NCBI GenBank assembly: GCA_934432595.1
Contig: CAKRYR010000004.1
Location: 121,840-185,839 of the forward strand
From: an uncultured Lachnospiraceae bacterium
GTDB lineage: Bacteria; Bacillota; Clostridia; Lachnospirales; Lachnospiraceae
Length of the DNA stretch: 64,000 nucleotides
Direction of reading: 5' to 3'
Under the pieces are notes generated by a model. That model did no database searches. It had not been told where the DNA came from and was given only the letters and a program-made list of their open reading frames with translations. The translations under genes and the position numbers were made by a program. Of the stretch, positions 44,275 to 52,816 are shown piece by piece (the first letter of the stretch is position 1; each line of letters begins with the position of its first letter).

Positions 44275-44871
44275 ATGAGAGTAGGTAATGGTTTTGATGT
44301 TCATAAATTGGTTGAGGAAAGAAAATTAATTTTAGGAGGAGTGGATATACCTTATAAAAAGGGATTACTTGGACATTCTGATGCTGATGTTCTTATTCAT
44401 GCAATAATGGATGCTCTTCTTGGGGCGGCAGCGTTAGGTGATATTGGCAAGCATTTTCCAGATACAGATGATAAGTATAAAGGAATATCTAGTATAGAAT
44501 TATTAAAATATGTTAGAGAGTTAATTCAAGAGAATAATTATATTATTGAAAATATTGATGCAACGATAATTGCTCAAAAGCCAAAGATGTTACCTCATAT
44601 ACCTTATATGGTATGTAATATAGCTGAGGCACTTGACCTAAATACTAGTCAAGTAAATATTAAAGCAACTACTACAGAAGGTCTTGGATTTACAGGAGAA
44701 GGTCTTGGTATTGCATCAAGTGCGGTAGCATTACTAGCTTCAGTGGGAGATTTAGAACTAAAACAAACCTTTACATCTTGCTGTAACCAAACAGAAAAAT
44801 GTAAAGGCTGTTCAAATAGTAATTGTTCAAATAGTAATTGTTCAAATAATAATTGTTCAAATAATAATTAA
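44275..44871 (+). CDS. ispF: 2-C-methyl-D-erythritol 2,4-cyclodiphosphate synthase with Cys/Asn repeat tail
   Basis: 198 residues; usual length is about 157-160. Metal ligands Asp8, His10 and His42 are present, with GHSDADV at 33-39 and the ATTTEGLGFTGEGLGIAS end. After residue ~157 comes an extra tail with seven Cys (169, 170, 176, 179, 184, 189, 194) ending in four C-S-N-x-N units encoded by 15-nt tandem repeats. The ribosome-binding site GGAGGA is 14 nt from the ATG, longer than usual. MEP pathway of isoprenoid synthesis. The tail is odd and may bind metal or be a neutral repeat expansion. Confidence 0.93.
   Translation: MRVGNGFDVHKLVEERKLILGGVDIPYKKGLLGHSDADVLIHAIMDALLGAAALGDIGKHFPDTDDKYKGISSIELLKYVRELIQENNYIIENIDATIIAQKPKMLPHIPYMVCNIAEALDLNTSQVNIKATTTEGLGFTGEGLGIASSAVALLASVGDLELKQTFTSCCNQTEKCKGCSNSNCSNSNCSNNNCSNNN
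44814..44871 (+). repeat. 15-nt tandem repeat inside the ispF 3' end
   Basis: The unit TGTTCAAATAGTAAT or TGTTCAAATAATAAT occurs four times in frame and runs up to the stop codon. Two units have AGT and two AAT in the fourth codon. Confidence 0.9.
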
Positions 44872-44873
44872 TT

Positions 44874-47096
44874 TTATTTTAATGGCAATTTACCAATTGC
44901 CGAGAATACTATTTTAGCTAGAATTGAGAAAGTCCTAACTTGATTAGGTGTCCAAGTTAAATGCTTTTCACAATTACTTATGCAAAGATATCCCATATAT
45001 TTGTCTTTATGAATATTAGCTGCTTGTAAAACGGATTTAGAGCTATTAGTACTTAGATATTCATAAACTTCTGGTGCTAAGGAACTTATAGATTCAATAT
45101 CACTACAATAGAATAAGTTATTATTATTAAATAAACTGTGATGTTGAGATACGAGTTCTTTAGACATTGTTTTTATTCTAATTCTATATGTATTCGGTAT
45201 CCACATTCCCTTGACATTATATCCGCCAGAACGATTTTCTTTAAGTGAAACTAGGCTAACATAGTCACAATCAAAATGTTTTTTAATTTTTGACATAAGT
45301 ACTTTAACAGCAGCAAGTGTATCTGTAGCATTAAAAACTAAATCAATGGCAGATGTAATAAGAGCAGTGTCCATTGAAGCTTCAACTAGGGAAAGACCAT
45401 CTAAAACATTATATTCATTAAGAGTCTGTCCTTTAGAAGAATCATATCCGAGAGATTCATCATAAAATACACTACAATTTTTCCCTTTAGATTTTGCTGC
45501 AAATAAAGCTACGTCTGCTTTTCTAAATAATACTTCAAAGTTATATTCTGGAGTATCACAAAAGGCAATACCATAACTTAAAAAAATATTAGAATTAGCG
45601 TCAGCGGAATAAACCTTATTTACTTCTAGATTTATATTATCAATTAATGTTTCTATTAATTTTGGTGATTTTATATCATCAATAAATATTGCAAAAACAT
45701 CAGCACCAATTCTACCAATTACATCAGTAGGACAGAACTTTTGTAATATGGCAGCTATATCTTGTAATAGGGAATCACCATATAAATGTCCTAAGGATTC
45801 ATTTAATTTTCTAAAATTATCTACATCTGCCAATATTAATGTGTAAGGAAGACATGTATCTTCAGCTTGTATTTTTTCCTTTATAAGCTTTTCAGTATAA
45901 TTTCTGTTATATAAGTTAGTTGTAAGAGAATCGCGATTACTTTTATCTGTTAGTAAGTTAATAGCTTCATGTGTATCATCGGTGTTAAAGGTTTTACCAA
46001 TTACACTTATTGGTGAATTATCCTTATCATATAAAGGATTACCAATAGTACGATACCAAGAATAATTACCAGTATGTGCATTAAGTACACGAATCTCCAT
46101 ATCTAATATCTTATTACCATTTTCCAAGTCATCACAGAATTGATTATATGTGTTTATATCATCAGGATGAATATAATGATTCTCAATAAGACCAGTTCTG
46201 TAATGTTCTTTCATATCTTTATTTTTTAGAAGACCTGTTTGGTCATGGCCTCGTGTAAACCTCTTTTCAGCAAAATTATATTCCCAAACTATTTCTCCTG
46301 ACATTTGAGTAAGGAGTTGCTGCTTCTTCTGGTTAAATTCTAGATTACGTTCATAAGCTTTATTATCTGTTACATCAAATAAGGTACATAAATATATTGG
46401 TTTTCCATCAGATGAACCTATACGACTTGCATTTATGTATAACCAACATAATGAGTCTTCTTTTGTTATAACACGTAATGTAAGTTCGCTATTATATGTG
46501 TCAGAACTTGCAAAAGTATTAAGGCTGTCTAAGTCTTTTGGATGTACAATTTCAGATAGAATATTATTATATTTGTGTAGAAATTCTTCTTTTGTATATC
46601 CAATTAGCTTGTAAAAACCATCATTAGCAGAGGTTACACGTAAGTCAGTAATACAAAGCTTAATAATGCCACCATGTATATTATGGTAAATAGTATCTAG
46701 TTCTAAATTTTTCTCTGCAACTATATTATATAAATCTTTCATTTCTGTAATATCAATTAAAGAGGCATATATTTTCATGTGTTCAGTATTTGTTTTTTTA
46801 CCATTTAATAATAGCCATGCAATAGAACCATCCTTTTTTATTATTCTAAATTCATAGCGAATATCGCCACTCATTGATAATTGTCTTGAAACAGCAGCAC
46901 GAAGTCTCTGAATATCATCAGGGTATATACGTGCAGTTATATTATTATGAAATAGTTGACTATATTCTTCACGAGTATATCCTAAAAGATTGAAAAAATA
47001 ATCATTAGCATAATCAAAACTAATAGTAGTACTGTAGTTAATTATTAATGAACCACAAGTTAATGAATTAATTATATCCTCATAATTATTAATCAT
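44874..47096 (-). CDS. PAS-PAS-PAS-GGDEF-GAF protein with degenerate GGDEF
   Basis: 740 residues, no membrane helix. Three PAS domains (about 10-115, 125-245, 255-380) show the REEYSQLFH and IHPDDIN patterns with PAC ends. The GGDEF-fold domain (about 385-555) has the active-site loop GADVF at 464-468 in place of GG(D/E)EF, so diguanylate cyclase activity is unlikely. A GAF-like domain closes the protein (from about 580). It may act as a GTP- or c-di-GMP-binding or protein-interaction module. Its stop lies 2 nt from the stop of convergent ispF. Confidence 0.88.
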   Translation of the reverse strand: MINNYEDIINSLTCGSLIINYSTTISFDYANDYFFNLLGYTREEYSQLFHNNITARIYPDDIQRLRAAVSRQLSMSGDIRYEFRIIKKDGSIAWLLLNGKKTNTEHMKIYASLIDITEMKDLYNIVAEKNLELDTIYHNIHGGIIKLCITDLRVTSANDGFYKLIGYTKEEFLHKYNNILSEIVHPKDLDSLNTFASSDTYNSELTLRVITKEDSLCWLYINASRIGSSDGKPIYLCTLFDVTDNKAYERNLEFNQKKQQLLTQMSGEIVWEYNFAEKRFTRGHDQTGLLKNKDMKEHYRTGLIENHYIHPDDINTYNQFCDDLENGNKILDMEIRVLNAHTGNYSWYRTIGNPLYDKDNSPISVIGKTFNTDDTHEAINLLTDKSNRDSLTTNLYNRNYTEKLIKEKIQAEDTCLPYTLILADVDNFRKLNESLGHLYGDSLLQDIAAILQKFCPTDVIGRIGADVFAIFIDDIKSPKLIETLIDNINLEVNKVYSADANSNIFLSYGIAFCDTPEYNFEVLFRKADVALFAAKSKGKNCSVFYDESLGYDSSKGQTLNEYNVLDGLSLVEASMDTALITSAIDLVFNATDTLAAVKVLMSKIKKHFDCDYVSLVSLKENRSGGYNVKGMWIPNTYRIRIKTMSKELVSQHHSLFNNNNLFYCSDIESISSLAPEVYEYLSTNSSKSVLQAANIHKDKYMGYLCISNCEKHLTWTPNQVRTFSILAKIVFSAIGKLPLK

Positions 47097-47178
47097 GTAT
47101 TCACACCTTTCCTATTATATTTAAGTTTAAAACGATTTCAAATTGAATAAAATAAAAAATAACTCTTTAAAAATAAAT

Positions 47179-47199
47179 GTGAATAAGTTATAATCACAT
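47179..47199. promoter_or_regulatory. Dyad overlapping the cysE -10 region
   Basis: TGTGA and TCACA flank 11 nt containing TATAAT (47189-47194). A regulator site is possible. A nearby hairpin GTCATTTaacAAATGAC lies at 47208-47224. No T-box is present. Confidence 0.4.
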
Positions 47200-47292
47200 A
47201 GTGAGTGTCATTTAACAAATGACGGTCATATAATTTAATTATAACATAACATATGAAGTATTTTCAATAAAAATGGAAGATGGTGGAATAAA

Positions 47293-47973
47293 GTGGGGAT
47301 ATTTGGTTTTATTAAGGAAGAAATAAATATAATAAAGGATAGAGATCCTTCTATAAAGTCTTCTTTAGAAGTGTTCTTATATCCAAGCTTTAAGGCTTTG
47401 ATACAATATAGAATAGCTAATAAATTATATAGAAAAAAGCATTATTTTTGGGCAAGATGGGTTTCTCAAAGATGTGCTAGAAAAACAGGAATAGAGATTC
47501 ATCCAGGTGCTACTATTGGTAAAGGATTATTTATTGATCATGGTAATGGAGTAGTTATAGGAGAAACAGCAATAATAGGTGATAATGTAACTCTTTATCA
47601 AGGTGTAACATTAGGAGGTACAGGAAAAGAACATGGGAAAAGACATCCTACAATAGAAGATAATGTAATGATTAGCGCTGGTGCTAAAGTGTTAGGTTCG
47701 TTTACAGTTGGTAAGAACTCAAAGATAGGTGCTGGTTCAGTTGTTTTATCAGAAGTACCGCCTAATTCTACAGTAGTTGGAGTACCTGGTAGAGTTGTTA
47801 AGAAAGATAATGTTAAGATACCGATTGAGGATTTGGATCAAGTACATTTACCAGATCCAGTTCTTGCAGATATATTAGAATTACAAGGAGAATATATTAC
47901 ATTGTGTGGAAGAATACAACAAGTAACAGCTTGTATAGAGCAATGTAGTAAGAAAGAAAGAGAGAAGGCGTAG
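47293..47973 (+). CDS. cysE: Serine O-acetyltransferase
   Basis: 226 residues from GTG 47293 (GGTGGA 5 nt upstream). The short N-terminal helical region and left-handed beta-helix with IEIHPGATIGKGLFIDHGNGVVIGE and GVTLGGTGKEHGKRHPTI match CysE/EpsC. It makes O-acetylserine, the first step of cysteine synthesis. cysS follows after 2 nt, linking cysteine supply with its charging onto tRNA. Confidence 0.96.
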   Translation: MGIFGFIKEEINIIKDRDPSIKSSLEVFLYPSFKALIQYRIANKLYRKKHYFWARWVSQRCARKTGIEIHPGATIGKGLFIDHGNGVVIGETAIIGDNVTLYQGVTLGGTGKEHGKRHPTIEDNVMISAGAKVLGSFTVGKNSKIGAGSVVLSEVPPNSTVVGVPGRVVKKDNVKIPIEDLDQVHLPDPVLADILELQGEYITLCGRIQQVTACIEQCSKKEREKA

Positions 47974-47975
47974 AG

Positions 47976-49382
47976 ATGAAGATATATAATACTCTAACAA
48001 GAAAAAAAGATGAATTTAAACCAATAGAAGAAGGAAAGGTTAGCATGTATGTGTGTGGCCCAACTGTTTACGACTACATTCATATCGGAAATGCTAGACC
48101 AATGATAGTTTTTGATACTGTCAGAAGATATTTTGAATATAAAGGATATGATGTAAATTATGTATCTAATTTTACAGATGTAGATGACAAGATAATTAAG
48201 AAAGCTATAGATGAAGGTGTAGATGCATCTGTTATTTCTGAGAGATATATTGCTGAAGCAAAGAAAGATATGGAAGCACTTAATGTTATGCCAGCAACTG
48301 TTCATCCAAAGGCAACAGAAGAAATAGATGGTATGATAGCTATGATAAGTGACCTTATCGATAAGGGTTATGCTTATGAGAAGAATGGAACAGTATATTA
48401 TAAAATTCGTTCATTTAAAGAATATGGTAAGTTATCTAAGAAGAATATAGATGATCTTGAGGCAGGACATAGAGATATAAAGGTTGCTGGAGCAGACGAA
48501 AAAGAAGATCCACTTGATTTTGTATTATGGAAACCTAAGAAAGAAGGAGAACCTGCGTGGAAGTCACCATGGGGAGAAGGAAGACCAGGATGGCATATAG
48601 AATGTTCTGTTATGAGCAAGAAATATCTTGGTGAAGAGATAGATATTCATGCAGGAGGAGAAGATTTGATATTCCCACATCATGAGAATGAAATAGCTCA
48701 AAGTGAAGCAGCTAATGGAAAGCCTTTTGCACATTATTGGATGCATAATGGATTTTTAAATATTGATAATCAGAAGATGTCTAAATCAAAAGGAAATTTC
48801 TTTACGGTAAGAGATATTAGTGAGAAATACTCTTTAAATGTAATTAGATTCTTTATGTTAAGCTCTCATTATAGAGGATCAATTAACTTTAGCGAAGAGT
48901 TAGTTATGGCAGCTAAGACAGGACTTGATAGAATTATAACAGCTATTTCTAATTTAAATCATTTACTTGATAATGCTAAGAATGTTGAAATTACAGAAGA
49001 TGAGAAGACTATTTTAGATGAGTTTATAGAATATAATAAGAAATTTGAAGCAACTATGGAGGATGATTTTAATACAGCATCAGCAATAAGTGTTGTATTT
49101 GAGATGGTTCGTTTAGCTAACTCAAAGATTACAGCAGATAATTCAAAGGAATTAATTGAGAGCGTCAAAGGAACAATAGAAGTGTTATGTGATATTCTTG
49201 GAGTTGAGACAGAGGAAGAAGAAACTTTATTAGATGAAGATATAGAGAAATTAATTGAAGAAAGACAACAAGCTCGTAAAGACAGAAATTTTGCAAGAGC
49301 AGATGAGATAAGGGATACTTTACTTAGTAAAGGAATCATACTAGAGGATACAAGAGAGGGAGTAAGATGGAAGAAAGCTTAA
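47976..49382 (+). CDS. cysS: Cysteinyl-tRNA synthetase
   Basis: 468 residues. Class I motifs: HIGNARP at ~36-42 and KMSKSKGN at ~267. Zinc ligands lie in CGPTVYD, ECSVMS and HAGGEDLIFPHHENE. Operon cysE-cysS-mrnC is common in Firmicutes. Its 3' end overlaps mrnC by 16 nt. Confidence 0.97.
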   Translation: MKIYNTLTRKKDEFKPIEEGKVSMYVCGPTVYDYIHIGNARPMIVFDTVRRYFEYKGYDVNYVSNFTDVDDKIIKKAIDEGVDASVISERYIAEAKKDMEALNVMPATVHPKATEEIDGMIAMISDLIDKGYAYEKNGTVYYKIRSFKEYGKLSKKNIDDLEAGHRDIKVAGADEKEDPLDFVLWKPKKEGEPAWKSPWGEGRPGWHIECSVMSKKYLGEEIDIHAGGEDLIFPHHENEIAQSEAANGKPFAHYWMHNGFLNIDNQKMSKSKGNFFTVRDISEKYSLNVIRFFMLSSHYRGSINFSEELVMAAKTGLDRIITAISNLNHLLDNAKNVEITEDEKTILDEFIEYNKKFEATMEDDFNTASAISVVFEMVRLANSKITADNSKELIESVKGTIEVLCDILGVETEEEETLLDEDIEKLIEERQQARKDRNFARADEIRDTLLSKGIILEDTREGVRWKKA

Positions 49383-49822
49383 GCATTTATAGTGCAATTA
49401 TTGAAAAATTTGCTATGGAAAAGCAGGATATTAGAACAATTTCTCCACTTACTCTAGCATATATAGGTGATAGTGTATTTGATTTAACGATTAAGACTAT
49501 GGTTGTTGGACAAGGAAATGCACCAGTTAATAAAATGCATAAAAAGGTTAGTGAGATTGTCAAAGCTCATGGACAAGTTTTAATGTATGAGGCAATAAAA
49601 GATATTTTAACAGAAGATGAGAGTAGTGTATTTAAACGTGGTAGAAATGCTAAATCGTATACATCAGCAAAAAATGCTACAAAAATTGATTATAGAATAG
49701 CTACTGGATATGAAGCATTAATAGGATATCTATATTTACAAGATAAAATGGATAGAGTTTTAGAACTTATAAATATTGGTTTAGATGCCAATGGCTATTT
49801 GTTTCAGAGCGAAAACAAGTAG
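49367..49822 (+). CDS. mrnC: Mini-ribonuclease III
   Basis: 151 residues. A lone RNase III catalytic domain without dsRBD: LAYIGDSVFDLTIKTMVV (acidic signature), NKMHKKVSEIVKAHGQ, and GYEALIGYLYL. MrnC matures 23S rRNA ends. The start is inside cysS, so translation is coupled. Confidence 0.95.
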   Translation: MEESLSIYSAIIEKFAMEKQDIRTISPLTLAYIGDSVFDLTIKTMVVGQGNAPVNKMHKKVSEIVKAHGQVLMYEAIKDILTEDESSVFKRGRNAKSYTSAKNATKIDYRIATGYEALIGYLYLQDKMDRVLELINIGLDANGYLFQSENK

Positions 49823-49826
49823 ATTT

Positions 49827-49864
49827 GATTTAATAGGAAATTGTGTTGCATTTCCTATTAAATC
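49827..49864 (+). repeat. Dispersed hairpin element, copy 5
   Basis: GATTTAATAGGAAAT (49827-49841) and ATTTCCTATTAAATC (49850-49864) form a perfect 15-bp stem. The loop region is TGTGTTGC, differing from TGCGTCGC at two positions. It lies 4 nt after the mrnC stop. Confidence 0.85.
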
Positions 49865-49894
49865 GATTAAATTCGTTAAGAAATGAGGAATATT

Positions 49895-50665
49895 GTGAAA
49901 TCAGAAGATAAGGTATTTGATAATAATATTACAGAGAGTAATATTATAGAAGGAAGAAATGCAGTTATAGAAGCTTTTCGTTCAGGTAAAACTGTAGATA
50001 AGGTATTGATATTAGAGGGATGTCAAGATGGACCAATTAATACTATTGTAAGGGAAGCTAAAAAACATAATGTGTTAATTAAATATGTTAAAAAGGATAG
50101 ATTAGATAAGGTATCAGAAACTGGTAAGCATCAAGGTGTAATTGCCTATGTTGCAGCATATAAGTATGCAGAGGTAGAGGATATACTTGATAATGCAAGA
50201 AAAAAAGGTGAACCACCATTTGTTATTATTTTGGATGGTATTGAGGATCCACATAATCTTGGTGCAATTATTAGAACAGCTAATCAAGCAGGTGCCCATG
50301 GAGTTATTATTCCTAAGAGAAGAGCTGTGGGACTTACTTCAACAGTTGCAAGAACTTCTGCAGGTGCTATTAATTATACTCCTGTTGCTAAGGTTACTAA
50401 TATTGCAAATACAATTGAAGACCTTAAAAAAGAGGGTATGTGGTTTGTGTGTGCCGATATGGACGGAGAGGTTATGTACAATTTAGACCTTAAAGGTTCT
50501 ATTGGTCTTGTTATAGGTAATGAGGGCGAAGGCGTAAGTAGACTAGTAAAAGAAAAATGTGACTTTATAGCCCAAATTCCTATGAAAGGTGATATTGATT
50601 CTTTAAATGCTTCTGTTGCTATGGGCATTTTATCATATGAAATCGTAAGACAAAGATTATCCTAA
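49895..50665 (+). CDS. rlmB: 23S rRNA (guanosine-2'-O)-methyltransferase RlmB / TrmH family
   Basis: 256 residues from GTG 49895, 5 nt after GAGGA; an ATG at 49883 overlaps that site. SpoU-type motifs: EGRNAVIEAFRSG, ILDGIEDPHNLGAIIRTANQAGAHGV, VIGNEGEGVSRLV and IPMKGDIDSLNASVAMGILSYE (SAM knot). Usually follows cysS-mrnC. The last codons are part of a terminator stem. Confidence 0.94.
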   Translation: MKSEDKVFDNNITESNIIEGRNAVIEAFRSGKTVDKVLILEGCQDGPINTIVREAKKHNVLIKYVKKDRLDKVSETGKHQGVIAYVAAYKYAEVEDILDNARKKGEPPFVIILDGIEDPHNLGAIIRTANQAGAHGVIIPKRRAVGLTSTVARTSAGAINYTPVAKVTNIANTIEDLKKEGMWFVCADMDGEVMYNLDLKGSIGLVIGNEGEGVSRLVKEKCDFIAQIPMKGDIDSLNASVAMGILSYEIVRQRLS

Positions 50666-50683
50666 TCTTTGTCTTACGATTTC
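50639..50683 (+). terminator. Terminator whose 5' arm is the end of rlmB
   Basis: 50639-50659 and 50663-50683 are complementary over all 21 bases with a TCC loop. The 5' arm is coding; the 3' arm contains the TAA stop. Confidence 0.8.
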
Positions 50684-50732
50684 TACTTACCCCTACGAAC
50701 TGGGCTTAATATAGTTGGAGGTATAATAGAAT

Positions 50733-51809
50733 ATGAGAGAATATGAAAAGATGTTAGGTGGGCAGGTGTATAATCCTGCTAATTTATTTCTTCAAATTAA
50801 ACAAATTAGAGCACGTACTTTATGTGAGAAATATAATAGGATATGGGAGAATATAGGAGATAAAAAATCTGATAAAAAGAGTAAAATTATAAAAAAGTTA
50901 GTTGGTTATTGTGATGATAGCATAAATATAAGTACACCATTTATGTGTGATTTTGGTAAGAATATTTTTATAAAAGAGAATGTTAATATAGAAGATAATT
51001 GTGTGTTTTTAGACACATCAAGATTAGAGATAGGTAGGAATGTGTTAATTGGTCATAACACTTGTTTGGCTTGTGTGTCCCACTTAACTTGCCCGGAAGA
51101 AAGAAAAGTGGTGAAAAATTATTCTAAGCCTATTGTTATAGAAGATGATGTAGTAATAGGCTGTAATGTAACAATACTTGGAGGAGTTACTATAAAAAAA
51201 GGAAGTAGAATACTTGATGGAGCTATTGTTACAAAAGATGTGCAGAATGATGAAAATGGATCGTATATAATAAATAATGTATTAAATAAGGTTAATGATA
51301 ATTATATTAAAAATGTATTAAATCATAGAGAAAGAAATAGTATTGAGGAAAAGTTGAATATAGTATATGGATTTAGATATATAAGAAGGTATTTTTTATA
51401 TAAAAAATTACTTAGAAAATCTGGCGTTTTAACGTTAATAATGAAATATTTTAATTGTTATAATGGTTGTAATATATATTTAGAGGGGAAGACTTTTTTT
51501 AATTATAATTGCAAGATTATAGATATAGAAAAAATAAAAATTGGAGATAATATATTAGTTGGACCTGGAACATGTATTACAAGTGAGACATATGATTCTT
51601 GGGTTGAAATTGATGATGAGAAATCTAAGGTGTATAAGTCAATTAGTATCGGAGAAAATGTGTGGATAGGAGCTAATGTAACGATATTTGGTGGAGTTAC
51701 TATAGGCAAGAATAGTGTAATTGGAGCAGGTGCTGTTGTTACACAAGACATACCAGAAGGTGTAATTGCATATGGAGTTCCTTGCACTGTCAAAAAAGAG
51801 ATATCTTAG
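50733..51809 (+). CDS. Tandem maltose/galactoside O-acetyltransferase-like fusion
   Basis: 358 residues, about twice the usual Maa/LacA length. The first half has the Mac N-terminal helix pair (EYEKMLGGQVYNPANL) and hexapeptide coils with SHLTCPEER, whose His117 fits the catalytic His; its C-terminal CoA loop is eroded (GSRILDGAIVT). The second half has intact coils (WIGANVTIFGGVTIG, GAGAVVTQDIPEG) but ETYDS where the His is expected. So each half keeps what the other lost. The acceptor sugar is unknown. Confidence 0.8.
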   Translation: MREYEKMLGGQVYNPANLFLQIKQIRARTLCEKYNRIWENIGDKKSDKKSKIIKKLVGYCDDSINISTPFMCDFGKNIFIKENVNIEDNCVFLDTSRLEIGRNVLIGHNTCLACVSHLTCPEERKVVKNYSKPIVIEDDVVIGCNVTILGGVTIKKGSRILDGAIVTKDVQNDENGSYIINNVLNKVNDNYIKNVLNHRERNSIEEKLNIVYGFRYIRRYFLYKKLLRKSGVLTLIMKYFNCYNGCNIYLEGKTFFNYNCKIIDIEKIKIGDNILVGPGTCITSETYDSWVEIDDEKSKVYKSISIGENVWIGANVTIFGGVTIGKNSVIGAGAVVTQDIPEGVIAYGVPCTVKKEIS

Positions 51810-51889
51810 GGGATTCAAGTAACGCTTTGAATATTTTGTTTAGTAGGGATATAAGTGTCGATAGTAAAATTTATATTGTGTAAATTATC

Positions 51890-51918
51890 TTGACAATATT
51901 TGGAAGTGTAATTATAAT
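51890..51918 (+). promoter_or_regulatory. Consensus promoter of tRNA-Thr
   Basis: TTGACA (51890-51895), 17-nt spacer, TATAAT (51913-51918): a full sigma-A consensus, 11 nt from the tRNA. Confidence 0.85.
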
Positions 51919-51929
51919 GGTTTTTGAAT

Positions 51930-52001
51930 GCTGATGTAGCTCAGAGGTAGAGCACTTCATTGGTAATGAAGAGGTCGGGGGTTCAAGTCCCCTCATCAGC
52001 T
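51930..52001 (+). tRNA. tRNA-Thr (anticodon GGU)
   Basis: Acceptor GCTGATG/CATCAGC with T discriminator; anticodon stem CTTCA/TGAAG around TTGGTAA, giving anticodon GGT at 51962-51964; T-arm GGGGG-TTCAAGT-CCCCT. CCA is not encoded. Single tRNA gene. Confidence 0.95.
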
Positions 52002-52051
52002 ATTTATAAAACATCTATAAATCTTCACTTTATAACCTTAGAATGAAAATC

Positions 52052-52078
52052 GTCTCTAGAATAAAAGTCTCTAGAATA
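52052..52078 (+). repeat. Short tandem repeat GTCTCTAGAATA
   Basis: GTCTCTAGAATA at 52052-52063 and 52067-52078, period 15, between tRNA-Thr and the membrane gene. Confidence 0.6.
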
Positions 52079-52135
52079 GTTCCCTAGATAATAACGTATA
52101 ATAAAAAATATATATATAGACGAGGAGTAACAGTT

Positions 52136-52555
52136 ATGTTTAAGAATGTAATTTTGAGATATACGTTATTATTTTTACTTGGGGGATTTTCTTATTGTTT
52201 TATTGAAATATTATCTAGGGGATACTCTCATATATCTATGTTAATCGCAGGTGGGATATGCTTTGTATTAATAGGTAACTTAAATAGGAAGAGAAAAGAC
52301 ATGTCATTAGTAGGGCAAATGTTTCTATCAGCATTTATTATTACTGGGATAGAATTAGTAACAGGATTAATTGTAAATGCATGGTTAGGATTAGAAGTGT
52401 GGGATTATTCTAGATTGCCATATAATTTTATGGGACAAATTTGTTTACTATATACAAATATATGGTTCTTTTTATCAATTCTAGGAATATTACTTGATGA
52501 TTATACAAGATATTGGTTAATGGGAGAAGAAAAACCTCATTATAAAATACTATAA
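52136..52555 (+). CDS. CmpB-like (ABC transporter type IV, PF06541-like) membrane protein
   Basis: 139 residues, four transmembrane helices; GAGGAG before ATG 52136. The segment VWDYSRLPYNFMGQICL is the hallmark of the putative ABC-transporter permease family CmpB. No ATPase partner is adjacent, so transport is unproven. Confidence 0.8.
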   Translation: MFKNVILRYTLLFLLGGFSYCFIEILSRGYSHISMLIAGGICFVLIGNLNRKRKDMSLVGQMFLSAFIITGIELVTGLIVNAWLGLEVWDYSRLPYNFMGQICLLYTNIWFFLSILGILLDDYTRYWLMGEEKPHYKIL

Positions 52556-52816
52556 AATTATTAAACTTCTATAATTTTATTAAAAAAGTATAAAATAATT
52601 AAATGCTCGATTTTACAATAAAATTCAATGAAAGTATTGAAATAGTAGTAATAATATTATATAATATGTTATATAAATATTAACAAAATATAAAAACAAG
52701 GGCGAGAATAATTAACAAACTTTTACAAATAGATGTAAAAATTGACATAAATGTTCATAAAATACCAAAAATTGGAAATGATATTTTAGGTTTAATTATT
52801 GGAAAGGAACGTTTGT

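Noticed and set aside
47097..47292. T-box leader before cysE-cysS
   Set aside because: No GGTGG-type antiterminator sequence or specifier structure was found.
48398..49339. Minus-strand ORFs inside cysS
   Set aside because: Shadow frames of a well-supported synthetase gene.
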